This document shows positions 8,701-17,418 of a DNA stretch of 64,000 bases, piece after piece. Each line of letters starts with the position of its first letter. Within the stretch, counting starts at the first letter, position 1. The notes beneath the pieces were generated by a model. It saw nothing but the letters and a program-made list of their open reading frames with translations. It made no database searches and had not been told where the DNA came from. The DNA comes from JANXQG01 sp963775975 (GTDB taxonomy: Bacteria; Planctomycetota; Planctomycetia; Pirellulales; Thermoguttaceae), in the NCBI GenBank assembly GCA_963775975.1, contig CAVZKX010000005.1:1-64000 (forward strand). Direction: 5' to 3'. The position numbers were made by a program, and so were the translations under genes.

Positions 8701-9723
8701 CTTCTTCGAGCGGATCGGCGTCGACTTCGACTTCACCATCGCCAAGAACATTGCTAACCCGCAGGCCAACGGCTTCAGCGCTCCGCAAGCCATCACCGTA
8801 GGCGGGCAGAACTTCACCGCCCCGTCGTATAATCCGAACGGCAATAACGGTGTAGCCCTCTCCGGCATCCAGGGCGGAAGCAACAATCCGGCCCAGAACG
8901 GCATCTTCACCGCCGATAACTCCATTAACTTCTCACAAGGCAGCTACGCCTTGGGCGTGCCGCAGTTCGGCGGTTTCGACGCCGCCGCCGGCGCCACCGT
9001 CGGCTTCGCCATTCTCAGCGACATCGAGGCCTTCTTCTTCATCAACGCCGCCGCAGGGCGACCGCCGCACCAACGTGCTGCAGGCCCCCAAGGTCACGCT
9101 CTTCAACGGCCAGCAGGCGTTCGTCTCCGACACGTCGCAGACGCCGTTCGTGATCAGCGTGATCCCGGTGGTGGGCGACTTCGCCGCGGCCCAGCAGCCG
9201 GTGATCGTCGTGCTCTCCGAAGGCACGTTCCTGACCGTGCAGGCCGTGGTCTCCAACGATCGCCGCTTCGTGCGATTGACGTGGTGCCGTTCTTCAGCAA
9301 GATCGGCAACGTGCAGGACGTTCACCTTCCAGGGCACCGATACGACGACGACCAACACGACGCAGCAACGGCATCGTCAACCGACGGCGCACGAACCTGT
9401 TCGACACCAACAACGACCAGTCGACCACGTCGCACTCACGGCATGACGGTGCAGTTGCCGACGTTCTCCTTCGTCACGGTGACGACGACGGTCAGCGTGC
9501 CCGACGGCGGCACCGTGCTCTTGGGCGGCATCAAGCGCTTGAGCGAAGGCCGCAACGAGTTCGGCGTGCCGATCCTCGAGCAAGCTGCCCTACATCAACC
9601 GTCTGTTCAAGAACGTCGGCATCGGCCGCGAGACCGCAAAGCCTGATGATGATGGTCACGCCGCGAATCATCATCCAGGAAGAGGAAGAAGACAAGTTGG
9701 GAATCGGCACGGGAACGCCGTAA
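5775..9723 (+). CDS. Secretin-like (type II/III secretion superfamily) exported protein, multiply frameshifted
   Basis: Planctomycete-type long secretin-domain protein, about 1,315 codons if indels are repaired. The TTG start at 5775 follows AAGGAG (5762-5767) and opens a signal peptide ending near AGFAHAG. Residues about 140-700 are helical, TPR-like repeats. An STN/N0-like segment (CHNRPLNEVLNQLAKLVSVN) lies near residue 720. The 3' part encodes the secretin core: VTIEVRFITLNDNFFERIG, LQAPKVTLFNGQQAFV, VQLPTFSFVTVTTTVS, VPDGGTVLLGGIKRL, LPYINRLFKNVGIG and MMMVTPRIIIQEEEE. Frame changes are needed near 8520, 9052, 9280, 9319, 9366, about 9400-9440, 9578 and 9641. Outside these points family motifs are intact. 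Role, probably an outer-membrane pore or surface multimer, is inferred. Confidence 0.75.
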
Positions 9724-9732
9724 GGTCAATGG

Positions 9733-9787
9733 ATGCGGCACACCCCGTGTGCCGCTGCAGTCCGGCACACGGAGTGTGCCGTATACA
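9733..9787. repeat. Palindromic element, family C, copy 1
   Basis: Arms CGGCACACCCCGTGTGCCG and CGGCACACGGAGTGTGCCG lie just after the secretin stop. Other copies are at 20089-20147, 29441-29502 and 52306-52366. The shared outer motif is TATCCGGCACACTCCGTGTG. Confidence 0.85.
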
Positions 9788-9869
9788 ATCGAATCTCTCC
9801 GGTGTGGTTTCTCCTCCGGAGGTCGTCGCCGGCTTCTCCCCCCTGGCCGGCGATGACCGTTTCTTGGAC

Positions 9870-10002
9870 GAGAGTGGAGAGTAAAAGAATGGAGAGTGGG
9901 AAGTGATGAGGGGAGTATGCCAAAAACGAAGCGAGGAGCGGCAAGCGAAGAGCGATGGCGGCAATGCCACTTTTCACTCTCCACTCTCCACTCCCCACTT
10001 CC
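9870..10002. repeat. Purine-arm/pyrimidine-arm inverted repeat between convergent genes
   Basis: A purine-rich arm built on GAGAGTGG units (about 9870-9900) is mirrored by CCACTCTCCACTCCCC (about 9980-9997) between the ends of the secretin and sigma-factor genes. It could fold as a long hairpin and may separate convergent transcripts. A similar purine/pyrimidine pair occurs at 33778-33879. Confidence 0.6.
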
Positions 10003-10005
10003 GCC

Positions 10006-10578
10006 TCACACCATCGCCGCGGACAGCGCGCGGGCCAGCCGCTTGCGGGCGACGTGCAGCCGCCGCTTGATCGTTCCGACCGGCGTGCGGAACTCGTCGC
10101 TCATCTCGTTCAACGAGCGGCCGTCGAAGTAGAAGGCCACCAGCGTCGCGCGGTCGAGCGTCGACAGCCGGTTCAAGCCCGTGTGGACCTGAGCCCGGCT
10201 CTCTTGCTCCAGCATGTCGCCCAGCGGCGTCTGCTCGGCCGTGCTGGGCACCTCATAGGTCTCCGGCACGGACAGCATCTGCCGGCCGCGGACCGCCCGG
10301 TTGAGCGACATGCGGCTGGCCATCGAGCGCAGCCATCCGGCGAAGCAGCGCGGATCGCGGAGCTGGCCGATCTTCCGCATCGCCTGGATGAAGACCTCCT
10401 GGCAGACCTCCTGCGCCTCGGCGTGGTTGCCCAGCCGGCGAAAGGCGATTGCGCACACGACCGGCTGGAACTGCTCGAACAGCCGGCCGAAGGCCTCTCG
10501 GTCGCCCTGCTGCGCGGCGCGCACCAACTGCGTCTGCGCGGTCTCGATTTCCTGAGTTTCAGTTTCGTAGGTCTTCAT
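10006..10578 (-). CDS. RNA polymerase ECF-type sigma factor
   Basis: Sigma-70 family factor of extracytoplasmic-function size (190 residues) that would direct RNA polymerase to alternative promoters. The ATG at 10578 is chosen because GAGAGGAAG precedes it; the open frame extends 47 codons further without a ribosome site. Region 2 is at about 30-95 (FGRLFEQFQPVVCAIAFRRL, then AQEVCQEVFIQAMRKI) and region 4 at about 135-185 (LSTLDRATLVAFYFDG, then TPVGTIKRRLHVARKRL, a helix-turn-helix). No anti-sigma gene is adjacent: the neighbours are the convergent secretin gene and a thioredoxin-like gene 0.8 kb upstream. It is an orphan regulator in this window. Confidence 0.9.
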   Translation of the reverse strand: MKTYETETQEIETAQTQLVRAAQQGDREAFGRLFEQFQPVVCAIAFRRLGNHAEAQEVCQEVFIQAMRKIGQLRDPRCFAGWLRSMASRMSLNRAVRGRQMLSVPETYEVPSTAEQTPLGDMLEQESRAQVHTGLNRLSTLDRATLVAFYFDGRSLNEMSDEFRTPVGTIKRRLHVARKRLARALSAAMV

Positions 10579-11400
10579 GATCTTCCTCTCGCGTAGCAAA
10601 CGTGTACTTGGCTTCTTCGCACTTTGCCGGAAGATTCCGTCGCAAACCGAGGGATGCACGAATGCAAACCTCAAGCGGCGAATCGACCAGCGGCAAGCCC
10701 AGGCCCATCGGGAAAGCAAGCTTGATTTGCGGCTATTTACCTAGCCTTCAAATCTCAGGGCACTTTTAGGCGACCGGCCTGCGGGCTCGGGCGGGCTGGA
10801 CAGTACGCCGGACTCGATATTCCCGGCATGATCGATGAGATCACCGCCGAAAATGCCGGCATGAGCCGTCCGCTCAGCCATTTCAGAAGCCACCGCGCCT
10901 GGCCGCTTGCCCGATCTTGCTCCTGCCGCAACGAAAAATGGCGCAGGAGGGAATGGGCAAGGGATGGATAACCGCGGGTAGCCGCCGAACGAGTCCCTTG
11001 GCCGGCAATATTTTGTTCGCGCACAATGCGACCGCATGTATTGCGGACGCAAACATTGGCAAACAAGCCGGTAATGGACTTCGTCGTGGCACCCATGGCA
11101 TAATCCTTCCGAGCACGGTGGTGCGAAATTGAGAGAAAAAACTACGAAACGCTTAAAAACATATCAAAATCACGCTGACAAAGGGAGGAAACGAGGCCTT
11201 TGGTCCTGCCAAGGAACCATTTTAGCCATTTCAACCTTTGCGAACGCTACTTTCGAATATTGTGTCCGCGCAAGAAAAAGTCAAGTGCGGTACACCACTA
11301 TGACGTCGGCAGTTCGCAAAAGGTTCGCGCGGGAATTTGGAATTTTCGCGATTTCGGCATCGCTTTGAGTTGCCGGGAAAAACACTCTCCAACGGAGGGG
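10579..11400. other. Intergenic stretch without a convincing gene
   Basis: About 820 bases between the ECF sigma gene and the thioredoxin-like gene. A minus-strand frame at 10755-11096 (113 codons) has an acceptable GGAAGG before its ATG, but its product is low-complexity Arg/Ser-rich and matches no family I recognise. The part nearest 11110-11260 is A-rich. I see no clear RNA gene or palindromic element. Promoters of the sigma gene are expected in the lower part. Confidence 0.5.
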
Positions 11401-12724
11401 TCATTTGTCTTGTTCAATCGCGCCCGCCGCTTTCTTGGGCTGGGCATCCTCCACCGGGCCGAGCTGTGCCGCCAGCGCCTTATTGAGACTCTGACCGCGG
11501 AGGTCCAAGGCAAGCACGCGGCCGTCCTTGCCGATGAGCAGCATTTGCGGAATGGTAAAGATGCCGTAGTAGGTGACCATCGACTTTTCGGTGCCGCGGG
11601 ACTCGTAGCTATCCAGCAGGACGGGCCAGGGATACTTTTCTTTGTCGAGAAAGTCGGAGATCGTACTGCGGTCGCGGTCGATGCTTATGGCGAGCACGTC
11701 GAACCCGCGATTGTGGTACGCCCGATAACATTTGGTGATGTTTGGTATCTCCTCGCGGCACGGCCCGCACCAGCTGGCGAAGAAGTCGATCAGCACGACC
11801 TTGCGCTTGAATTTCGTCAGGTCGATCGTGCGGCCGGCGAGCGTCGCGCCTTGCAGCAGGAACGGCTTGCCAACGAGCTCCAGCCGCCGTGCGGCCCCAA
11901 GCAGCGTGGCTGACGTGCTGGCGGTCCTCACGTCATCGCTGCCGGCCAGGGCGGTGGCCAATCGCGAATAAATGGCGATCGCCTGCTCGCGCGGCTGATG
12001 CTCCTCGGCCGCCAGGGCAACATCGACGGCCAGCCGGGCATACTCGTCATTGTCCAACGGCACTTGTTTGAGGAACTCCAGCAGTTGATTGACGAGCAGA
12101 TCAATCTGCTTGCCGCTCATCGACGCCGCGCCCTGCGAGCGGCCGTCGAGGATCGCGAACAGTACGTCGCGGACCAGCGGCGGCGGCCCTTTGCGAGCCG
12201 GCGGTGGCGGCGACGAAGGCGAAGGCGCCGGCGGCGGCGGAACGAGTTGCCATGCCTGCGCGACCGCGGCCTCGATCTTGGCCGTGGCCGAGGCGTCGCC
12301 GAGCCGTTCTAGCGCAGTGAGCGCTGCCGCCTTGCGCGCGCATTACGGGGCGGACCTGGTCGTAGGTCGGCTTGGCCTTGAGGATCTTTTCGCAGGCGGC
12401 CAATTGCGCGGCGGCGCGCTTGCGGCGGAACTCGGACATAGCCGGCCGCAGGCTTGACGACGGTTGAAGACTCCTTAGCCCGTCGATGTATTTTTGAAGG
12501 TCCTCGATCGTGCCGTCGGGCACGCGAAAAGGGTCTTTTTGGGTCGCTTTGAGAGGTGCGGCGGCCTCGTTGTCCGCCGCGTGTGAAGTGCCGTTCCAGA
12601 CCGCGATCGACAAGGCGGCCAATGCCGGCAGAATGCCAAAGGTGAGGGGCATATGTACGTCAGGCTTTCCAGCCTGACTTGAGACGCGTGTCAGGCTGGA
12701 AAGCCTGACGTACTTACGCGACAT
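11401..12724 (-). CDS. Exported thioredoxin-fold (TlpA/ResA-like) protein with helical N-terminal region, frameshifted
   Basis: Membrane-anchored or periplasmic thiol-disulfide protein, about 440 residues after repair. The C-terminal domain carries FFASWCGPCREEIPN with the CGPC active site, and later a TIPQMLLIGKDG cis-proline loop. The N terminus has a signal sequence (FGILPALAALSIAVW), a helical repeat region and a Pro-rich linker. ATG 12724 follows AAGGAATC; codons 5-24 are a family B palindrome inserted right after the start. One extra base in GCGCGC near 12335-12340 breaks the frame: removing it turns VMRAQGGS into VMRAKAAALTALERLG and joins both halves. It resembles planctomycete redoxin-domain proteins; the partner protein is unknown. 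Confidence 0.82.
12656..12713. repeat. Palindromic element, family B, copy 1, inside the thioredoxin-like N terminus
   Basis: Arms TACGTCAGGCTTTCCAGCC and GGCTGGAAAGCCTGACGTA enclose a short loop. It is translated in frame as YVRLSSL...SQAGKPDV between the ATG at 12724 and MPLTFG at 12652. Other copies are at 16260-16312 and 53594-53656. Confidence 0.88.
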
Positions 12725-12793
12725 GGAAGATTCCTTGCGAGGCGGGATTTTGAGGTGGGACAATGTGTATCATCCGTGACCATGGCCGGACTG

Positions 12794-13423
12794 TCAACTG
12801 CGCATCAAGTGTTCCTCGATGACTCGGAAAACCATTTTCGCCACTTGCCGCTTGCTGCCGTGCCCGGCTGCAAGTACGCAGCCTTGGGGGTCGATCACTT
12901 CGACCTGGGCGGTCGTCGAGTTCATCGTCGCCGGTCCGTTGGCGACGATCAGATCGCACTTTTTGCGTTCGAGTTTCTGCATCGCTCTCATGCGGTGGTC
13001 GGTCGTCTCCAGGGCGAAGGCGACCATCCACTGTGATGTTCTGATCGCGCCCAGCCGGGCAACGATGTCGGGCGTTTCCACCAGATGCACATCCAGCGCC
13101 GTGCCGGTCTTGCGGATTTTCTCGGTGGCGACAACCCGCGGTCGATAGTCGCATGGCGCGGCGGCGGCGATCAGCCCGGCGCAATTGGGAAACATCTCCA
13201 GACAGGCGGCGAGCATCTCCTCGGTGGAAACGACCGGCAGGACCTGGGCCGCCCGCGGATAGCGGACTTCGACCGGACCGCTGACGATCACGACTTCGTG
13301 CCCCGCAGCCAGCGCCGCCTCGGCCAGCGCCTTGCCCATTCGCCCGCTGGAACCGTTGCTCAGATAGCGGACCGGGTCAAAGTATTGTCTCGTGGGACCG
13401 GAAGTGATGAGGATGCGGGGCAT
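12794..13423 (-). CDS. coaB: Phosphopantothenoylcysteine synthetase (CoaB domain protein)
   Basis: Joins cysteine to 4'-phosphopantothenate in coenzyme A synthesis. This is the free-standing C-terminal half of the usual CoaBC fusion, 209 residues. The DFP domain shows ILITSGPTRQYFDPVRYLSN at the N terminus (the ITSGPT nucleotide loop), then GRMGKALAEAALAAGHEV and AAAPCDYRP, and a late KKCDLIVAN motif with the conserved lysine. The decarboxylase gene lies immediately upstream with a 20-base gap, and both follow rpoZ and gmk on the same strand. Separate genes for the two activities fit planctomycetes. Confidence 0.92.
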   Translation of the reverse strand: MPRILITSGPTRQYFDPVRYLSNGSSGRMGKALAEAALAAGHEVVIVSGPVEVRYPRAAQVLPVVSTEEMLAACLEMFPNCAGLIAAAAPCDYRPRVVATEKIRKTGTALDVHLVETPDIVARLGAIRTSQWMVAFALETTDHRMRAMQKLERKKCDLIVANGPATMNSTTAQVEVIDPQGCVLAAGHGSKRQVAKMVFRVIEEHLMRS

Positions 13424-13443
13424 GGCAAACCAAGTGCAAACTC

Positions 13444-13986
13444 CTACGCCTTTATCTTCGCCAATTGTTCGGCTATCACCTTAAAAATCTCTTCCGGTTC
13501 CGCCATCCGGCCTTCGCCGACTTCGCCGCAGCTCAAGTGACCCGATTCGGGACCGATGATCACACGGCCGTCGGCGCGAAGCTGGACCACATTCCGTTGG
13601 ACGGGCGGCTTTCGCCACATCTGAACATTCATCGCCGGCGCGAAGATGATCGGACCGTTGAAGGCCAAGAGCGTTGTGCTTACGATCTCGTCTGCCAGGC
13701 CGTGCGCGGCCTTGGCCAGGATGTTCGCGGTCGCCGGCGCAACGCACATCAGCTCGGCCTTGCGGGCGGCCATGATGTGCGGATGGGCGCCGGCGTCCCA
13801 TTCGTCGGTGACGACGGTTCGGCCGCTGAGGGCCTCAAAAGTTTTCGGGCCAACAAGCCGCGTGGCCGCGCGAGTCATGATTACCGATACGCCCGCGCCG
13901 GCCTGCGCCAAACGGCTCACCAAGGCCGCGGTTTTGTACGCGGCAATACCCCCGGTGACGGCGATCAGTATTTCGCGGCCGTTCAT
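13444..13986 (-). CDS. coaC: Phosphopantothenoylcysteine decarboxylase (CoaC flavoprotein)
   Basis: FMN-dependent decarboxylase of coenzyme A synthesis, 180 residues, the free-standing N-terminal half of CoaBC. Landmarks are the N-terminal ILIAVTGGIAAYKTAALVSR flavin-binding strand, the HI in DAGAHPHIMAARKA that includes the catalytic-histidine region, CVAPATANILAKAAHGLADE, and the substrate clamp APAMNVQMW (PXMNXXMW motif). A cysteine in HLSCGEVGEGRM near residue 155 matches the reductant cysteine of CoaC. Upstream are rpoZ (6-base gap) and gmk; downstream is coaB. Confidence 0.93.
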   Translation of the reverse strand: MNGREILIAVTGGIAAYKTAALVSRLAQAGAGVSVIMTRAATRLVGPKTFEALSGRTVVTDEWDAGAHPHIMAARKAELMCVAPATANILAKAAHGLADEIVSTTLLAFNGPIIFAPAMNVQMWRKPPVQRNVVQLRADGRVIIGPESGHLSCGEVGEGRMAEPEEIFKVIAEQLAKIKA

Positions 13987-13992
13987 TGTCGT

Positions 13993-14253
13993 TTACAGCG
14001 TGCGGAAGTCGACATCCGGCAAGCCGCCCGTCGCGGCGCCGGTCACTTGCACGTTCATCTGCGCGTCCAAGAAGATCTTGTCCTGCAAGATCTCCTGGAT
14101 TACGACTTCCATTTTGTTGGGATACTTGGAGGCGTCGATCAACGGCCGGGCGCCGCCGTTAATCGCCACGAGCCGCTTCTGGATCAGCGTCGAGAGCTTG
14201 AAGCGGCCCCCGACCTTGTTCACAATCGCCTCTTCACGAAGTTCGTCTATCAT
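13993..14253 (-). CDS. rpoZ: DNA-directed RNA polymerase subunit omega
   Basis: Small RNA polymerase subunit that chaperones beta-prime, 86 residues. The family motif is visible as NKVGGRFKLSTLIQKRLVAI followed by GARPLI. Its start overlaps the end of gmk by 20 bases, and coaC follows 6 bases later. The order gmk-rpoZ-coaC is widely conserved in bacteria, which supports the call despite the short sequence. Confidence 0.88.
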   Translation of the reverse strand: MIDELREEAIVNKVGGRFKLSTLIQKRLVAINGGARPLIDASKYPNKMEVVIQEILQDKIFLDAQMNVQVTGAATGGLPDVDFRTL

Positions 14254-14839
14254 TGCAATCGATCTCCTTCTGTTCAGTGAGAATGGTACAGATTTCTTTC
14301 ACGGCCCGATCGAGATCGTCATTCACGACCTGGTAACGATAGCGATGGGCCTGGCTTATTTCATAGTGGGCGCGTTGCAGGCGTTTTTCAATCTCCTCGG
14401 GCGTGTCGGTGCCGCGCTGTTCCAGCCGGCGGCGAAGCTCCTCGGTCGAGCCCGGCCGCACGAAAACCGTCACGGCGTCGTGGAACCGCTCCATCACCGC
14501 CGCCGCGCCGTGGACGTCGATATTGAGCACGATCCAATGGCCGGCCTCGACGGCGGAGCGGACCTCGCGCCACAGCGTGCCGTACCAGTATCCGCGCCCA
14601 AAGACCTCGAAACTCTCCAAAAACTGGCCCTGCTCGCGCCAATTTTCAAACTCCTCGCGGCTGACGAAGTGATAATCGACTCCGTCGGCCTCATCGCCGC
14701 GAGGCGGCCGCGTCGTGGCGGAAACGCTTCGCACGAGCGGCAGCCGGCACTCCTGGAACATCCGTTCCACGAGCGTCGTTTTGCCGACGCCGGACGGGCC
14801 GGATACGACGACGACTCGACCGCACGGTGAGTTCGGCAT
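14234..14839 (-). CDS. gmk: Guanylate kinase
   Basis: Phosphorylates GMP to GDP in the cytoplasm. The ATG at 14839 is preferred because AAGAAGG lies 8 bases upstream and it gives a normal-size enzyme of about 201 residues; an upstream in-frame ATG at 14878 lacks a ribosome site. Walker A is GPSGVGKT (14-21), followed by the GMP-binding RSVSATTRPPRGDEADGVDY, and FLESFEVFGRGYWYGT. The 3' end overlaps rpoZ, and yicC lies 60-100 bases upstream. Gene order yicC-gmk-rpoZ is conserved. Confidence 0.94.
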   Translation of the reverse strand: MPNSPCGRVVVVSGPSGVGKTTLVERMFQECRLPLVRSVSATTRPPRGDEADGVDYHFVSREEFENWREQGQFLESFEVFGRGYWYGTLWREVRSAVEAGHWIVLNIDVHGAAAVMERFHDAVTVFVRPGSTEELRRRLEQRGTDTPEEIEKRLQRAHYEISQAHRYRYQVVNDDLDRAVKEICTILTEQKEIDCNDRRTS

Positions 14840-14899
14840 TTCTCGGGCCTTCTTGCTTATCAGGGACACCAGGGACATTCAGGACGGCTCACCGCGGCG

Positions 14900-15784
14900 T
14901 CATTCGATATTCTGGATCATTTCGCGGATCCGCTCGATAGCTGTCTTGATTTCGATAACTTGCTTGGCGATCTCCACGTCGTTGGACTTCGAGCCGATCG
15001 TGTTCGCCTCGCGAAACAGTTCTTGCGTGAGGAACTCCAGCTTCCGCCCGGAGCTCTCCGGCAGCTTCACGATGTCGTCGAACTGGCCGAGATGGCTTTT
15101 CAACCGCACGAGTTCCTCGGAGATGTCTCCTCGTTCTGCGTAGAGCGTCACCTCGCGAACCAGGTCGGCCGGATCGAGCGTCACTTTGTATTCCGCCAGC
15201 ACTTTGTTCAGTCGTTCCTCCAGCCGCCCGCGATAGGCGTCCAGCACCAGCGGCGCCCGCCGCTCGATCCCTTCGACACCCGCGGCAATCGCCCGGCAGT
15301 TTGCGGCCAGATCGTCAGCCATCGCCTGGCCCTCGCGGATGCGCATCAGCGAAAGATTGTTCAGGGCGTCGGCAAGTACCTCGGAAATCGCCTTCCAGTC
15401 CTCTTCAGGGCGGAACATGGCCGCCGTCTGGTCGTTCACCACGCCCGGCAGCGGCAACAGTGCGGCGAGCGCCACGTCGGTATTCTCGCCCCACTTGCGG
15501 ACCAGAGCTTGCAGTTGTTCGCGGTAGTTGTTGAGTACCTCAACGTTGATCGAATAATCGTGGCAGGAATGTGTCCGCTCGACGCGGAGATTGACCTGCA
15601 CGGTGCCGCGGCGGATCGTTTTCCGCGCGACTTCCTCAATGTGCGGCTCCAGCGCGGCGTAGCCTTCGGTCGCTCGCACGGTGAGCTTGAAGAACCGGCT
15701 GTTGATGGCGCGCACTTCGACACCGACGGCTAAGCCGTCTTTCTGACTGTGCGCTTCGCCAAAACCGGTCATGCTCAGGAGCAC
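14900..15784 (-). CDS. yicC: YicC family endoribonuclease-like protein
   Basis: Member of the YicC/YloC family, reported elsewhere to be an RNase. 294 residues, normal length. The N terminus MLLSMTGFGEAHSQ and SRFFKLTVRATEGYAALEP, and the C terminus DDIVKLPESSGRKLEFLTQE followed by REANTIGSKSND, are the two most conserved blocks (YicC_N and the DUF1732 region). It lies between secG and gmk on the same strand, the usual context. The start is at the only ATG that gives the MTGF motif at residue 5. Confidence 0.93.
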   Translation of the reverse strand: MLLSMTGFGEAHSQKDGLAVGVEVRAINSRFFKLTVRATEGYAALEPHIEEVARKTIRRGTVQVNLRVERTHSCHDYSINVEVLNNYREQLQALVRKWGENTDVALAALLPLPGVVNDQTAAMFRPEEDWKAISEVLADALNNLSLMRIREGQAMADDLAANCRAIAAGVEGIERRAPLVLDAYRGRLEERLNKVLAEYKVTLDPADLVREVTLYAERGDISEELVRLKSHLGQFDDIVKLPESSGRKLEFLTQELFREANTIGSKSNDVEIAKQVIEIKTAIERIREMIQNIE

Positions 15785-15802
15785 GTATTCCCCCTTGAGC
15801 CG

Positions 15803-16248
15803 TTATTTGCCCGGATGCTCGCTCGGCTTGCTCGTCGGTTCGGGAACGCTGCCGGACTTCTCCGGTGCACCTGACGCTGCCGGCTTGCTGCTGGAATCCG
15901 GCTTCGTCGCACTTCCAGCGGGTTGTTCGCTAGGAAGGGCGCCTCTGGGCCCGGTGCCTGTTGTCCCGCTGGCGCGTTGGGGATATTCAGTTGATTGCCG
16001 CCTGCCAGGTGCGGCGCGGCTACAGCCGCGATGACGCATAATACGATCCAAACGCCCGCCACGACCATCGTAATTTTAGTAAAGAGGTCGCCGGCCTTGG
16101 TGCCAAACGCGCTCTGTCCGCCCGCGCCGCCCAGCGCGCCTGCCAAGCCGCCGCCCTTGCCCTTTTGCAGCAAAACCAAAATGATCAAGATCACCGCCGC
16201 GGCGATGAGCGAAAACTCCAACAAGAACATCAACCACCACATAGTCAA
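15803..16248 (-). CDS. secG: Preprotein translocase subunit SecG, frameshifted C-terminal tail
   Basis: Two-helix accessory subunit of the SecYEG channel. The first helix (about 4-27, LLEFSLIAAAVILIILVLLQ) and KGKGGGLAGALGG loop followed by the FGTKAGDLFTKITMV segment and second helix (about 60-80) are diagnostic. After the core the tail is Pro/Ala-rich. The open frame runs to 15775 through an atypical Arg-rich sequence. One missing base near 15917-15923 would instead give GSATKPDSSSKPAASG...KPSEHPGK and a stop at 15803, typical of planctomycete SecG tails. The second version is preferred. It sits between tpiA and yicC. Confidence 0.85.
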
Positions 16249-16259
16249 TACCTCTGTTC

Positions 16260-16342
16260 GTCAGGCTTTCCAGTCTGACCGATACCAACGCGTCAGCCTG
16301 GAAAGGCTGACCCACATGGACCCTTCCGGCAGAAGGGACCTA
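16260..16342. repeat. Composite palindromic element (family B plus family A half)
   Basis: A family B pair, GTCAGGCTTTCCAGTCTGAC and GTCAGCCTGGAAAGGCTGAC (16260-16311), is followed by a family A-like hairpin GGACCCTTCCGGCAGAAGGG (from about 16318). The distal end supplies the stop codon of tpiA (CTA at 16340-16342 on the plus strand). Confidence 0.8.
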
Positions 16343-17095
16343 CTTCGCGCCCGCGACGATGCCCAAAAACTGGTCCGCCTTGAGACTCGCCCCGCCGACC
16401 AGAGCGCCGTCGATATCGGGCTGGCAGAGCAATTCGCGGGCATTTTCCGGCTTCACGCTACCCCCATATTGGATGGGTATGCTCTGGGCAATCTCGTAAT
16501 TATAGCGTTCCGCCACGATCTTGCGAAGGGCGAGGTGGACCTCCTCAGCTTGCTCGGGCGTGGCGACTTTCCCAGTGCCAATCGCCCAAACCGGTTCATA
16601 AGCGATTGCAACCTTCTTCATTTGCTCTCCCGAAACGTCCGCCAGCGAGCCTTCGAACTGAGTGCGAATGACGTCCATTGTCTTGCCCGCATCGCGTTCA
16701 GAAAGCAATTCCCCCACGCAGAGTATGGGCAAAAGACCTGCCTGTAGGGATTCGATAATCTTTTTGTTGACCAATGCGTCGGTTTCGCCGAGAATATGCC
16801 GCCGCTCGCTATGCCCGAGGATAACGTATCTCACTCCGAGGTCGCGGAGCATCGCGGCACTTATTTCGCCGGTAAATGCGCCGTTGGCCTCGTGATAAAC
16901 GTTCTGTGCACCGAGTGCGAGCCGTGAGCCCTTGATCGCTTGCCCTACGGCGTCGAGGTAGCAAGCTGGCGGGCAAATTGCCAGGTCGATGTCACCGATT
17001 TTTTCCGCTTCGCGGGCGACCGCTTCGGCCAGGGCAACGGCCGCCTTGCGGTCGAGGTTCATCTTCCAATTGCCGGCAATGAACTTGCGTCGCAT
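16340..17095 (-). CDS. tpiA: Triosephosphate isomerase
   Basis: Interconverts dihydroxyacetone phosphate and glyceraldehyde 3-phosphate in glycolysis. 251 residues, normal length. Catalytic residues are all visible: Asn and Lys in AGNWKMN (9 and 11), the catalytic His in ILGHSERR (about 95), and the catalytic Glu in AYEPVWAIGTG (about 167), the flexible loop 6. The phosphate-binding IQYGGSVKPEN and LVGGASL motifs close the barrel. It heads the tpiA-secG-yicC-gmk-rpoZ-coaC-coaB run on the minus strand. The stop codon falls within a palindromic repeat. Confidence 0.97.
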   Translation of the reverse strand: MRRKFIAGNWKMNLDRKAAVALAEAVAREAEKIGDIDLAICPPACYLDAVGQAIKGSRLALGAQNVYHEANGAFTGEISAAMLRDLGVRYVILGHSERRHILGETDALVNKKIIESLQAGLLPILCVGELLSERDAGKTMDVIRTQFEGSLADVSGEQMKKVAIAYEPVWAIGTGKVATPEQAEEVHLALRKIVAERYNYEIAQSIPIQYGGSVKPENARELLCQPDIDGALVGGASLKADQFLGIVAGAK

Positions 17096-17418
17096 AAATG
17101 CTCTCCGATTTCAAATCTCGATAGCCTGATTTCAAGTTTGCCTGTCGCCGCGCCGTCAGCGATGCGTCTCCATCAGGCAAACCGATCATTTTCGCATATC
17201 GCGAGATTCCGTCAAGCGTGGCACGCAAACAACTGCATCAACGGCTCGTATCGAGTTCCTTTCTTGGCCTTTGAAAGGGCCGCGCCTACTATTGTGGAGC
17301 GGAAACGCAATTGCCATTTACGCGGAGCGGCGAACCGTATTGTTTGCGCTGTCGAGTCTGGTCGCGCGGCCGCCCGAATTAAGACACGACGTAATGGTCA
17401 TATCGAAAGGAGACTTTC
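17096..17418. promoter_or_regulatory. Divergent intergenic region between tpiA and the cytochrome gene
   Basis: About 320 bases that must hold the promoters of the minus-strand housekeeping block and of the plus-strand cytochrome gene. I see no clear consensus promoter, riboswitch or palindromic element. GAAAGGAG directly precedes the ATG at 17419. Confidence 0.5.

Noticed and set aside
8515..9660. Programmed ribosomal frameshifting in the secretin gene
   Set aside because: Eight shifts in both directions within 1.1 kb without slippery heptamers; sequence or assembly error is far simpler.
10755..11096. Minus-strand 113-codon frame with GGAAGG before its ATG
   Set aside because: Low-complexity, no recognised domain or signal, and not part of a clear operon; kept only as an unresolved intergenic stretch.
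12794..13986. A CoaBC fusion split by a frameshift
   Set aside because: Each part has its own start, stop and a 20-base gap, and the order decarboxylase then synthetase as separate genes is normal in planctomycetes.
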